The notes beneath the pieces are model-generated. The model was given only the letters and a program-made list of their open reading frames with translations. It ran no database searches and was not told the DNA's origin. DNA of 42,742 bases from Ilumatobacter sp. GTDB taxonomy: Bacteria > Actinomycetota > Acidimicrobiia > Acidimicrobiales > Ilumatobacteraceae. The stretch covers positions 12,623 to 55,364 of the forward strand of contig JAGQSS010000003.1 of assembly GCA_020439405.1 (NCBI GenBank), in the 5' to 3' direction. Shown here piece after piece: positions 32,431 to 40,100 of this stretch. The first letter of the stretch is position 1, and each line of letters opens with the position of its first letter. Position numbers and translations under genes: made by a program.

Positions 32431-33449
32431 CGGAGTTGTTCATTCAGGACGTCACCTTGCGCGACGGAATGCACGCCATTCGTCACCGCCTCGATCCGGC
32501 CGACGTCCGACGCATCGTCCTCGCGCTCGATGCCGCCGGAGTCGACGCGATCGAGGTCGCCCACGGCGACGGGCTGGCGGGAGGATCGCTCACGTACGGT
32601 CCGGGTTCCCACACCGACTGGCAGTGGATCGAGGCCGCAGCCGAGGTGATCGAGCACGCCCGGCTGACGACGCTCCTGTTGCCGGGCGTCGGCACGATCG
32701 ACAGCCTGCGACGCGCCTACGACCTCGGGGTCCGGTCGGTACGGGTCGCCACCCACTGCACCGAAGCCGACGTCTCGGCACAGCACATCGCCTCCGCTCG
32801 AGAAATGGAGATGGACGTCGCCGGGTTCCTGATGCTCTCGCACATGGCGCCGGCCGAGGAGCTGGCGCGACAAGCCGCGCTCATGGAGTCGTATGGAGCC
32901 CACTGCGTCTACGTGACCGACTCCGGTGGCCGGCTGACGATGGCCGATGTCGCCGACCGGGTGCGCCGCTATCGGGATGTGCTCGACGCCGACACCGAGA
33001 TCGGCATCCACGCGCACGAGAACCTATCGCTGTCGGTCGCCAACTCAGTGGTCGCGGTCGAGCACGGTGTGACGCGCGTCGACGCATCACTCGCCGGCCA
33101 GGGCGCCGGCGCGGGCAACTGCCCGATCGAGGCGTTCGTCGCCGTCGCCGATCTCTACGGTTGGAAGCATCGATGCGACCTGTTCGCACTCCAAGACGCC
33201 GCCGACGATCTGGTACGCCCCCTTCAGGATCGGCCGGTACGCGTCGACCGCGAGACGCTCACACTCGGCTATGCGGGTGTGTACTCGAGCTTCCTCCGGC
33301 ACGCCGAGGCCGCTGCCGACCGCTACAGCGTGGACGTGCGTCAGATCCTGATGGAGTGCGGCCGACGCAGTCTCGTCGGCGGCCAAGAAGACATGATCGT
33401 CGACATCGCGCTGGACCTTGCCGAGGTGACGCCTGGGCGCGACCGGTGA
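32427..33449 (+). CDS. mhpE: 4-hydroxy-2-oxovalerate aldolase
   Basis: A 340-residue class II pyruvate aldolase (DmpG/BphI type) splitting 4-hydroxy-2-oxovalerate into pyruvate and acetaldehyde. [15 protein letters not shown] carries the catalytic Arg-Asp of the HMGL-like barrel, [16 protein letters not shown] the metal-binding His-x-His, and the C-terminal communication domain ([20 protein letters not shown]) contacts the dehydrogenase. It ends the pathway in central metabolites. ATG 32427 overlaps the dehydrogenase stop. A hairpin follows the stop codon. Confidence 0.95.
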   Translation: MTELFIQDVTLRDGMHAIRHRLDPADVRRIVLALDAAGVDAIEVAHGDGLAGGSLTYGPGSHTDWQWIEAAAEVIEHARLTTLLLPGVGTIDSLRRAYDLGVRSVRVATHCTEADVSAQHIASAREMEMDVAGFLMLSHMAPAEELARQAALMESYGAHCVYVTDSGGRLTMADVADRVRRYRDVLDADTEIGIHAHENLSLSVANSVVAVEHGVTRVDASLAGQGAGAGNCPIEAFVAVADLYGWKHRCDLFALQDAADDLVRPLQDRPVRVDRETLTLGYAGVYSSFLRHAEAAADRYSVDVRQILMECGRRSLVGGQEDMIVDIALDLAEVTPGRDR

Positions 33450-33453
33450 GACA

Positions 33454-33483
33454 GCCACGGCGCGTGCACGCGGCGCCCGTGGC
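33454..33483 (+). terminator. probable terminator after the lower meta-pathway genes
   Basis: GCCACGG (33454-33460) and CCGTGGC (33477-33483) form a stem whose loop itself contains the palindrome CGCGTGCACGCG. It starts five bases after the aldolase stop. There is no T run, so it would be a GC-rich pause or factor-assisted stop. Confidence 0.5.
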
Positions 33484-33501
33484 TCGGCATGGTCATGCCG
33501 A
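33484..33501. promoter_or_regulatory. perfect 8+8 palindrome before the broken GntR gene
   Basis: TCGGCATG (33484-33491) and CATGCCGA (33494-33501) are perfect inverted arms around two bases. It lies 22 bases before the GntR-type reading frame and right after the hairpin. Its size and symmetry suit a dimeric GntR repressor's own operator, but it might also be part of a second stem of the terminator. Confidence 0.35.
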
Positions 33502-33522
33502 TCGTTCGGAGCGGGAACCTGC

Positions 33523-33952
33523 TTGGGGTCCGTGCAGCGTGATGCGCGTAAACACCTGGACAGCCGCTCTGTCGTCGACCGGCTGCGCGCCGACGTCCTC
33601 GTCGGCCGACTGACACCCGGTGAGCGACTCCTCGAGACCGGGCTGGCCGAGGAATATGGCTGCAGTCATGCGTCCATGCGCGCGGCCATCCTGCAGCTCG
33701 CGAGCGAGGGGATCGTCGAACGCGAGGCGAACCGGGGCGCCTCATCGACAACCTCCGCAACCGCTCGGCGCATCATCGGACCGTCTCGCGCTGATGGCCG
33801 GTAGGCCGTCCCAGTCGCTCGCCGAGCATGAGGCGATCGTCGATGCCGTGGTCGGTGGACGGCCCGACGACGCCCGCGATGCGATGCACCGCCACCTCAT
33901 GTCCGTGATTGACGCGCTCCGGCACTGGGAAGAGCTGCGAGCGCTCGGCTGA
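33523..33952 (+). pseudogene. broken GntR/FadR-family regulator
   Basis: The N-terminal winged helix is intact: DRLRADVLVGRLTPGERLLE, GLAEEYGCSHASMRAAILQL, ASEGIVEREANRGA. The rest of the effector-binding FCD domain is then missing apart from its last helices, which appear in other frames: LIDNLRNRSAHHRTVS (one frame) and GRPSQSLAEHEAIVDAVVGG, RPDDARDAMHRHLMSVIDAL (another). The family length is about 220 residues, so roughly 100 were lost, with two frame changes. It cannot respond to a ligand. It was probably the local regulator of the meta-pathway block. Confidence 0.75.
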
Positions 33953-34482
33953 CGTACGGCGCCGTCGGGTAGAGGGCGTGTGGAAGCGATGCAACCCCGC
34001 CGTTCCCCACCGCACGACGCCGTCCCGGAGCGCCAGACGGTTGTCTCGAGGTTGGCACTGCAACGCCGAGATCGAACGCCGCCTCCTCCGTCGCCACGCG
34101 ATGTCGATCCGGCCGCGCCGGGTGTCGAGGCGCGCGCTCACTCGGGATCACCCGCAGCTAGTTTGCCCAGCGCCTCGAATGCGGGGTACCCGGCGACGAT
34201 GGCCGAGTCCAGCGACGTCGCGGTGCAGGAACGAGGTCACCGCACTCGTGCTGTAGCGGTTGAGGACCTGTGCGGGGAGTGAGCCAGCTGCGGAACATCA
34301 GCCTGTGGGGCGGATGTTCAGCGACCGCATTTCCCCTGGTCAACGACCGTCTCGCAGCGCCAAGAACGGAGCGTTGTGCCTCACACGCGCCTCACTGCTG
34401 AGGCACGAACCTGAGTGGGCCGCACTCAATTCGATGCCGTCTCACGGCCCGGTGTGCGCTTTGACCAGGGGTTTCGCGTGGA
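33953..34482. other. gene-poor island end
   Basis: About 530 bases without an intact gene. 34138-34228 on the minus strand reads as a short, protein-like C-terminal fragment (SLDSAIVAGYPAFEALGKLA ... then a stop) preceded by stops; it may be a relic, family unknown. From 34290 the sequence is the left arm of attachment site R3. Nothing else is recognised. Confidence 0.5.
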
Positions 34483-34523
34483 GCGGATGAGGAGAATCGA
34501 ACTCCCGTCATCAGCTTGGGAAG
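34290..34523 (-). repeat. attachment-like site R3 overlapping the intact tRNA-Gly
   Basis: Left arm repeats TGTGCCTCA (34375-34383), CGCGCCTCA (34386-34394) and CTGAGGCACG (34398-34407) have the same spacing as the R2 left arm. The paired GAACATC/GATGTTC (34293-34299, 34313-34319) also lies 82 bases before the first repeat, as in R2. The core, 34474-34523, is identical to R2 over 50 bases and runs into the tRNA anticodon loop. To the right is the tRNA 5' half and no arm, as expected for the element/host junction that keeps the whole tRNA. Confidence 0.72.
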
Positions 34524-34553
34524 CTGAGGTTCTACCATTGAACTACATCCGCA
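34483..34553 (-). tRNA. tRNA-Gly (anticodon CCC)
   Basis: On the minus strand the sequence folds into a 71-base cloverleaf. The acceptor stem is GCGGATG with CATCCGC; the D arm is GTTC/GAAC. The anticodon stem is TCAGC/GCTGA around the loop TTCCCAA, giving anticodon CCC. The T arm is GGGAG TTCGATT CTCCT. CCA is not encoded. The tRNA 3' end faces the putative islands on the left. Confidence 0.93.
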
Positions 34554-34607
34554 GGCCCCGGTATCCCGGGGGAGTGGCCAGGATAGCGGTCACCCCGGCG
34601 GGTCGCC

Positions 34608-35666
34608 TCACCGGATCGCGAAGCCGTCGAGCGGGTCGAGGAGCTGCCAGTTCGTGAGCTTCAACGCGACACGGTCGCTGGCCTCGACGCCGCTCCCACG
34701 GACGACGATGCGGTGGCCGCCGACCTCGACCGTGGCGTTCGTCGTGCCCGCCCAGGGTGTGGCTCGTTCGACGGTTCCCTCGACGTCGCCGTGTGCGACC
34801 ACCGACCACCACTCGGGTCGGGTCAGCAGCAGCAGTCGGCGACCGGCGTGACGTCGGACCACCGGCGCCCACGCCCGGACGCGGTAGGCCGGGTGCACGA
34901 TCCAGGCGCCGTGTCCGTCCGCCTCGACCGTGACCCGCTCGACGGTTGCGTCGCCCGTGAGGTGCGCAGCCGTCGCCGTGGCCGGGTGGTCGACGACGTC
35001 GTCGACCTTGCCGGCCTGCGCGACCCGTCCTCCCTCCAACACGACGACGCGATCGGCCAGGTCGCGGACGTCGGCCGGGTTGTTCGTCGACACGAACGCG
35101 GTGACGCCGAACTCACGTTGGAGATGCCGGATCTCACGCCGCAGCAACGCCGCCCGTTCGCCCTCGATGGCGGCGAACGGCTCGTCCAGGAGGAGCACAT
35201 CCGGGAGATGCACGAGCGCTCTGGCGACCTGCACCATCTGCGCCTCGCCGACCGACAGCTGGCCGACCTCGCGGCGGAGCAGGTGATCGATGTGCAGCAC
35301 CCGCGCGCCGGCCCCGACGCGATCGGTGATCCGGTCGGCGGTCTCGCGCCGTACCTCCAGCGGCATCGCGATGTTGCGGGCCACGTTTCTCGTCGTGAGC
35401 AACGCCGGTTCGGGGAACGTCAGCGAGGTGTTGCGCTCGCGCGGCCCGGCGGTGGTCACGTCGACACCGTCGAACACGATCGAACCGTCCGTCACCCGGT
35501 CGAGACCGGCGATTGCCCGGAGCAGGCTCGACTTGCCCGACCCGGACGGCCCCACCACGACGGTCGACGTGCCGGCGGGTGCATCGATCGAGACGTCGGC
35601 CAGCGCCCGCGTGGTGCCGCGGTCGACCGTCACGTGCTCGAGGGACACCTGCGCCACGTCGCACAT
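34608..35666 (-). CDS. MalK/UgpC-like ABC ATPase with atypical Q and H loops
   Basis: A 352-residue ATPase with a C-terminal OB-like regulatory domain (AWAPVVRRHAGRRLLLLTRP ... VGGHRIVVRGSG). Walker [10 protein letters not shown], signature LSVGEAQMVQVARAL and Walker B LLLDEPFAAIEG are present. The Q-loop Gln position reads TFPEPALL (Pro) and the switch His position reads STNNPAD (Asn), so hydrolysis may be impaired. No permease or binding protein is adjacent. ATG 35666 was chosen because the domain starts there; the longer frame overlaps the divergent YihY gene. Confidence 0.8.
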   Translation of the reverse strand: MCDVAQVSLEHVTVDRGTTRALADVSIDAPAGTSTVVVGPSGSGKSSLLRAIAGLDRVTDGSIVFDGVDVTTAGPRERNTSLTFPEPALLTTRNVARNIAMPLEVRRETADRITDRVGAGARVLHIDHLLRREVGQLSVGEAQMVQVARALVHLPDVLLLDEPFAAIEGERAALLRREIRHLQREFGVTAFVSTNNPADVRDLADRVVVLEGGRVAQAGKVDDVVDHPATATAAHLTGDATVERVTVEADGHGAWIVHPAYRVRAWAPVVRRHAGRRLLLLTRPEWWSVVAHGDVEGTVERATPWAGTTNATVEVGGHRIVVRGSGVEASDRVALKLTNWQLLDPLDGFAIR

Positions 35667-35733
35667 GATGCCGTATCGGCGGCGACCGTCCGGCTCGCGG
35701 TTCGGTGAGAACCCGATCGGGTACGAACGACTC

Positions 35734-36801
35734 GTGTCGTTTCTCCGCTCCCACGTCGATGACCAGACCGAGCACCCCGACGACGATCTGCCGTCCCGTG
35801 TCGACGTCGTCGACGTGACGGCGTCGATCGTCCCCGGCGACGTCGACGAGGTTCGCGGCGTCGAGCACGGCCGCGAAGCGACGAGCCCGCTGTCGGTGCC
35901 GGCACGCGGCTGGCGCGACATCGCGCTACGCGTCAAGGACGAGTGGGGCGACGATCACGTCGGGATGGCGGCCGCCGCCGTCGCGTTCTACTCGTTCCTC
36001 GCCCTCATCCCGGCGCTCGCGGCACTGGTCTCGATCCTCGGCCTGATCGCGCGGGGCGACGACCCCACCGAGGTCGTCGAGGACCTGTTCGGCGCACTCC
36101 CGTCGGAGGCACAGTCATTGCTGTCCGATCAGCTGGCGGCGATCAGCGAGTCGTCGTCGAGTTCACTGTCGTTCGGTCTCGTACTCGGCATCGTCCTGTC
36201 GATCTGGTCCGCGTCGGGCGCGATCGGCCAACTGGTGAACACGATCAACATCGCCTACGACGAAGAAGAGACGCGCAGCTGGTTCCGGCGCAAGGGAGCG
36301 TCGCTCGTGCTCACCTTCGGCGCCATCGCCTACGTCGCGTTCGCGATCTTCATGGTCGTCGCACTCCCGAAGATCATCGACGCCTCGGCGCTCGGCGTCG
36401 GCACCCGCCGACTCCTCAGCATCCTGATCTGGCCGGGCCTCGCCCTCAGCTTCATGGTCGCGCTGGCGTTCCTGTACCGGATCGGTCCCGACCGCAGCGC
36501 CGCACGGTGGCGGTGGGTGTCGGTCGGCTCGGTGTTCGCCGTGGTCGCCTGGGTCGCCGTCACGCTCGGCTTCCAGTTCTACGTCAACCGCTTCGGCTCC
36601 TACAACGAGACCTACGGCTCGTTGGCCGGTGTCGTCGTCGCGCTGCTCTGGCTGTGGCTGACCGCGGTCATCGTGCTGCTCGGCGCCGAGATCAACGCCG
36701 AGACCGAGCACCAGACGTCGGTCGACACCACGGTGGGCGGCGATCAACCGATGGGTCGGCGCGGCGCCGTGAAGGCCGACACCCTTGGCGAGCTGAGGTA
36801 G
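35734..36801 (+). CDS. YihY/virulence factor BrkB family membrane protein
   Basis: A 355-residue membrane protein. After an acidic, soluble N-terminal stretch (about 75 residues) comes DDHVGMAAAAVAFYSFLALI, the family hallmark, then about six helices: LGIVLSIWSASGAIGQLVNT with INIAYDEEETRSWF, LVLTFGAIAYVAFAIFMVVA, SILIWPGLALSFMVALAFLY, and YGSLAGVVVALLWLWLTAVI with VLLGAEINAE. Some members were called ribonuclease BN in error; true function is unclear. GTG 35734 is preferred over longer frames that run into the divergent ATPase gene. Confidence 0.9.
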   Translation: MSFLRSHVDDQTEHPDDDLPSRVDVVDVTASIVPGDVDEVRGVEHGREATSPLSVPARGWRDIALRVKDEWGDDHVGMAAAAVAFYSFLALIPALAALVSILGLIARGDDPTEVVEDLFGALPSEAQSLLSDQLAAISESSSSSLSFGLVLGIVLSIWSASGAIGQLVNTINIAYDEEETRSWFRRKGASLVLTFGAIAYVAFAIFMVVALPKIIDASALGVGTRRLLSILIWPGLALSFMVALAFLYRIGPDRSAARWRWVSVGSVFAVVAWVAVTLGFQFYVNRFGSYNETYGSLAGVVVALLWLWLTAVIVLLGAEINAETEHQTSVDTTVGGDQPMGRRGAVKADTLGELR

Positions 36802-36817
36802 AGCGAAGTGCCTGCGC

Positions 36818-37978
36818 TCACTCGGCGCCTACCGAGGCAAGGAACGCAACTCGCGAGCGCAAGCGATCGACCCACGGCTCGGCGATGCCATGGTGCGTGC
36901 ACCGATCGACGATGGCAGTGAGCTCGTTCAGCTGGATCTGATTTCTCGTGACGAGGGTGTCGATCATCGAGTCGTCGAACGCCTCGTCGAAGCACGCCGG
37001 GTCGTTCACACCCACCGCTCTGAAGTTGAGTCGGGTCCGCACGCACTTCTCACAGCGCCCGCAGTTCCGGCCCGCGTCGGTGCCTTCCCAGCACACCTTG
37101 GCGACTGCTGTCGCAATGTCGTGACGAGCGATTCGCTCGACCTTGTCGGTGCGGCCGTACGCAGCGCCGTCGTGCACGATCGACATGAGGCCGCCACTGA
37201 GCAGGTGGTCGGTCATCGGTGTCGACCCCCACGGGAACACGTGCTTCGTGACCGGCTCGCCGCTGCCGATGAGGCCGAACCCGAACTCGTCCGAGAAAAG
37301 GTGCAGCACCGACGCGAGATAGGCGCCGAATGCGTGCTCCCAATGCAGGAGTTCGTTCCCGTCGACACGACGTCGGACGTCGGTTCGCACCAGGTGCCTG
37401 CGCACGCCGACCGAGTCGAGAAACGGATCGGTCCGCTCCACCAGTTCGTCGAACGATCGTTGATCGTGCGATCCGATGTCGAAGCCGTGGGCGATCACGA
37501 CGTCGGTCACGTCGAAGCGGCCGGGGAGGTCGGAGGCGGGTCCGTGCCGGAGCGCGGTGAAGAGGCTGTCGACGCCGCCGGAGAACGCAGCGATCGAACG
37601 ACCGGGCCTACCGTTTCGTTGGGCGATGTCGAGGCACTCGGCGTCGGAGATCGTCCGTTCGGGTTCGATCTCGAACCGTCGGAACCGGTCGGGGATCCAA
37701 GCATTCCACGTCTCCGTGAGGAGCGACGCGTTCCGGATCGCCGCTGCCGTGACCGGTCCCTCGACCACGAGACGATCGGCATGTTCGGCGGCGTAGAGGA
37801 GGAAGCCCAGCACGAAGCCGTCGAGAACGGCGGGTTCGGCTCTGGCCTCGTCGATGTGCACGTACTCGAACGTGACGTTGCCGACCGGTCCTCCCGCGAG
37901 GCCGACCACGTACGCGGTCCCGAAACGAGTGGTCTGGTGCGCGATGCTCAGGGTGACGGTTCGCACAGGGACGACCAT
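36818..37978 (-). CDS. PP-loop ATPase-like protein (QueC/asparagine-synthase-like fold)
   Basis: A 386-residue protein. SIAAFSGGVDSLFTALRHG is a PP-loop (SGGxDS) that would bind ATP and adenylate a substrate. NCGRCEKCVRTRLNF near the C-terminus is a zinc-type Cys cluster resembling that of QueC. FGFGLIGSGEPVTKHVFPWG lies between them. The product is not known; relatives sit in surface-polysaccharide loci. It is divergent from a pyruvyl transferase gene 56 bases away, which suggests a shared pathway. ATG 37978 was chosen; an in-frame GTG at 37966 is possible. Confidence 0.72.
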   Translation of the reverse strand: MVVPVRTVTLSIAHQTTRFGTAYVVGLAGGPVGNVTFEYVHIDEARAEPAVLDGFVLGFLLYAAEHADRLVVEGPVTAAAIRNASLLTETWNAWIPDRFRRFEIEPERTISDAECLDIAQRNGRPGRSIAAFSGGVDSLFTALRHGPASDLPGRFDVTDVVIAHGFDIGSHDQRSFDELVERTDPFLDSVGVRRHLVRTDVRRRVDGNELLHWEHAFGAYLASVLHLFSDEFGFGLIGSGEPVTKHVFPWGSTPMTDHLLSGGLMSIVHDGAAYGRTDKVERIARHDIATAVAKVCWEGTDAGRNCGRCEKCVRTRLNFRAVGVNDPACFDEAFDDSMIDTLVTRNQIQLNELTAIVDRCTHHGIAEPWVDRLRSRVAFLASVGAE

Positions 37979-38034
37979 AACCGTGACGGCCCAGGCGACT
38001 GTCGCCGTGATGGCGGGGGAGGAAAGAGGCTTCG

Positions 38035-38976
38035 GTGACCACGCCAAGACGAGTGCACGCGTTCAGGGAGTCGGCCGTCGCTGCGGCCGGGGCCGCCCGG
38101 CGCTCCATGATCCTGCGCCGGATTCGGCACGGGATGCACGTCTGGTTGCGGGGACTCCACGGTGAAACGGTTTGCCTTTATCCCAACCCGGGCAATGCCG
38201 GAGATGCGCTCATTCTCGTCGGAACGATCGAAGCGTTGGCCCGGGCCGGAGTGGCGTGGGACCTCGTGCGTCCTGGCGACGACGTCGCCGGGCGCACGCT
38301 GCTGTTGGGCGGTGGTGGCAACCTCGTACCGCCATACGGCGAGATGGCGTCGGCGCTCCGAACGTTCGTCGACACCGACCCGGCTCGCATTGTCGTGCTG
38401 CCCCACGGGATTCGCGACCATCATGATGAAATGGCGTTGCTGCGGAGCGGCGACACCGTCTTCTGTCGCGACCGCGTCGCCTTCGAACACGTCCGCCGGC
38501 ACACCGACGCGTCGGTCCGCCTCGAGCACGACATGGCGTTCCACCTCGACGCCGAGATGCTCCTCGACCGAGGAGGACGCGACCCCGATGCGGTTGCGTT
38601 CCTCGAGGAGCGACTCGCCGAACACGGCTGGAGCCTGGGCCGACTCCGTGACCGACCCGTGGTCCGCTTCAACCGGATCGATGTCGAGCGTCGATCCGAC
38701 AGTTCGGAGACCGATATCGACCTGTCGTTCCACCTGATCCACACCGACGTCGACAGCATCTCGTGGGTCGACGCATGGGCATTGCTGCGGTGCATCGAAT
38801 CGGCTCGAACCATTGCGACCGACCGGCTCCATGTCGCCCTCGGCGCAGCGCTCCTCGGGGTGCCGGTGCAGCTGTCGTCGAACTCGTACGACAAGAACCT
38901 GGCCGTCTTCGAGACCAGCTTGTCGCGATTCCCGAACGTCGACTTCGTCGGCGATCAGCCGTCGGTCGACCAGTAG
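38035..38976 (+). CDS. polysaccharide pyruvyl transferase family protein
   Basis: A 313-residue enzyme of the CsaB/WcaK-like fold, which adds ketal-linked pyruvate to sugars of surface polymers. LYPNPGNAGDALILVGTIEA is the N-terminal signature, RTLLLGGGGNLVPPYGEM the second motif, and ATDRLHVALGAALLGVPVQL, with the conserved Arg-His pair, the C-terminal one. It starts at GTG after GAGGAAAGAGG. Its last 22 bases overlap the convergent trmO gene. With the divergent PP-loop protein it may decorate a cell-wall polymer. Confidence 0.85.
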   Translation: MTTPRRVHAFRESAVAAAGAARRSMILRRIRHGMHVWLRGLHGETVCLYPNPGNAGDALILVGTIEALARAGVAWDLVRPGDDVAGRTLLLGGGGNLVPPYGEMASALRTFVDTDPARIVVLPHGIRDHHDEMALLRSGDTVFCRDRVAFEHVRRHTDASVRLEHDMAFHLDAEMLLDRGGRDPDAVAFLEERLAEHGWSLGRLRDRPVVRFNRIDVERRSDSSETDIDLSFHLIHTDVDSISWVDAWALLRCIESARTIATDRLHVALGAALLGVPVQLSSNSYDKNLAVFETSLSRFPNVDFVGDQPSVDQ

Positions 38977-39425
38977 CCGCGCATCAGGTCGCTCGACCAC
39001 GCCGGCTGGCGCAGCTCGCCACGCGGGAGGAACTCGGCCATCACCGGCTTCACGTCGAGGACCGGCGTGCCGTCGATCGCGTCGAGGCCCTGCACCCGGA
39101 TCGTCCGACCGTCGACCGACAGCAGCCGACACACCGTCACCCCCAACCGGTTCGGGCGCTTGCTCGCCCGCTGGGCGAAGATGCCGACCTTCGGCCAGTC
39201 GGGGTTGTTGCGCGGGTGGCGCGCATCGGTCGTCACCTGGTCGTCGCTGACGCCGTGGAACCGGAACACGACCTCGACGTGGGAGAAGTCGTCGAGCCCG
39301 GCCGTCGCCTCCGGCGGGAAGCGCTGGTCGATCTCGATCGTCGACACGTCGGTGTCCCAGTCGTCGTCGCGACGAGCGTCGCGATGGCCGCGCACCACAC
39401 CGATCGGCTCGATCCCGGTCTCCAT
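38955..39425 (-). CDS. trmO: TrmO/TsaA-family tRNA t6A methyltransferase
   Basis: A 156-residue beta-barrel protein of the TsaA/YaeB family, which methylates the N6-threonylcarbamoyl-adenosine at tRNA position 37 with S-adenosylmethionine. TGIEPIGVVRG, LDDFSHVEVVFRFHG, RHPRNNPDWPKVGIFAQRAS, KRPNRLGVTVCRLL and LDAIDGTPVLDVKPVM are the conserved blocks. ATG 39425 overlaps the stop of the PaiB-like gene (TGATG). The final bases overlap the pyruvyl transferase gene on the other strand. Confidence 0.92.
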   Translation of the reverse strand: METGIEPIGVVRGHRDARRDDDWDTDVSTIEIDQRFPPEATAGLDDFSHVEVVFRFHGVSDDQVTTDARHPRNNPDWPKVGIFAQRASKRPNRLGVTVCRLLSVDGRTIRVQGLDAIDGTPVLDVKPVMAEFLPRGELRQPAWSSDLMRGYWSTDG

Positions 39426-40045
39426 CAGTCGTCCACTCCCGGCGCCATCGCGATGGCGACCGCTCGTGCCCGATCGTCACGAGTCGTGAGGCCCTCGCAG
39501 ACGCTCGCCTGATCGGTCTCGCCGCGGTTCTGGCTGAGCTTGCGCTTCGCCTCGACCCGCTCGACCAGCAACTCGACGCCGACGATGCCGCGCTGCATCT
39601 TCGCGATGAACTCCTCGGGTGCGTCGGTGACCGCCCACGGGGCGGGCATCGCGGACTCGTTGGCGTCGGTCAGATCGTTGATCTGGCGGTACACCCAGTC
39701 CGGGTCGTCGTGGGCGATGAGGCGACCGTGTAGGTGGACGACCTCGTAGTTCCAGGTCGGCACGACCTCACCGTGCTCGGCCTTGCCCGGGTACCAGCTC
39801 GGTGAGACGTAGGCGTCGGTGACCGGCACGATCAACAGCGCCGCGCACGGCGCCGCCCGCCATGCGGTGTTCGGGCGGGCGAGGTGGGCCCGGACCGTCG
39901 TCAGCCCGTCGTCGGCGACGAACGGCATCGGCGTCGACACGAACCCGCCGTCGTCGGCGACCACCAGGTGGCCGTACCCGGCGCGCCGGACGAGATCGAC
40001 GACGACGTCGGATCGCTCTTCGCGGAAGGCCGGGGGCTGGTACAT
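39425..40045 (-). CDS. FMN-binding negative transcriptional regulator (PaiB-like)
   Basis: A 206-residue split-barrel protein of the PaiB family. MYQPPAFREERSDVVVDLVR is the family start; then GHLVVADDGGFVSTPMPFVA, AHLARPNTAWRA, SPSWYPGKAEHGEVVPTWNY and the C-terminal MQRGIVGVELLVERVEAKRK with LSQNRGETD. ATG 40045 was chosen over an upstream ATG (40069) because it matches the family start. PaiB proteins are called regulators from Bacillus, yet may be flavin-binding enzymes. Co-translated with trmO. Confidence 0.9.
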   Translation of the reverse strand: MYQPPAFREERSDVVVDLVRRAGYGHLVVADDGGFVSTPMPFVADDGLTTVRAHLARPNTAWRAAPCAALLIVPVTDAYVSPSWYPGKAEHGEVVPTWNYEVVHLHGRLIAHDDPDWVYRQINDLTDANESAMPAPWAVTDAPEEFIAKMQRGIVGVELLVERVEAKRKLSQNRGETDQASVCEGLTTRDDRARAVAIAMAPGVDD

Positions 40046-40100
40046 CCCGCCGACGGTAGCCGTGTGCACCGTCGGTGGGCGTCCGGGTTCGGGGTGCGGC

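Larger units (their letters stand above)
11781..34523. mobile_element. putative integrated catabolic island E2 between R2 and the intact tRNA-Gly
   Basis: A 22.7 kb segment is bounded by direct repeats of the tRNA-Gly 3' half, with the whole tRNA kept at the right end. It starts with a transposase remnant, ends with a broken GntR gene, and holds an almost gap-free catabolic cluster. This is how integrative islands look after insertion at a tRNA 3' end. No integrase, relaxase or transfer gene is visible, so it may be a decayed or helper-dependent island. Composition is not clearly different from the flanks by eye. Confidence 0.5.

Noticed and set aside
34415-34657. Plus-strand frame reading ERMRRIELPSSAWEAEVLPL
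   Set aside because: It is antisense to the tRNA-Gly gene; this peptide pattern is a familiar by-product of tRNA sequence.
37948-39480. 510-residue minus-strand frame
   Set aside because: It overlaps the pyruvyl transferase and trmO, which have clear family motifs; its Arg-rich composition is typical of high-GC antisense frames.
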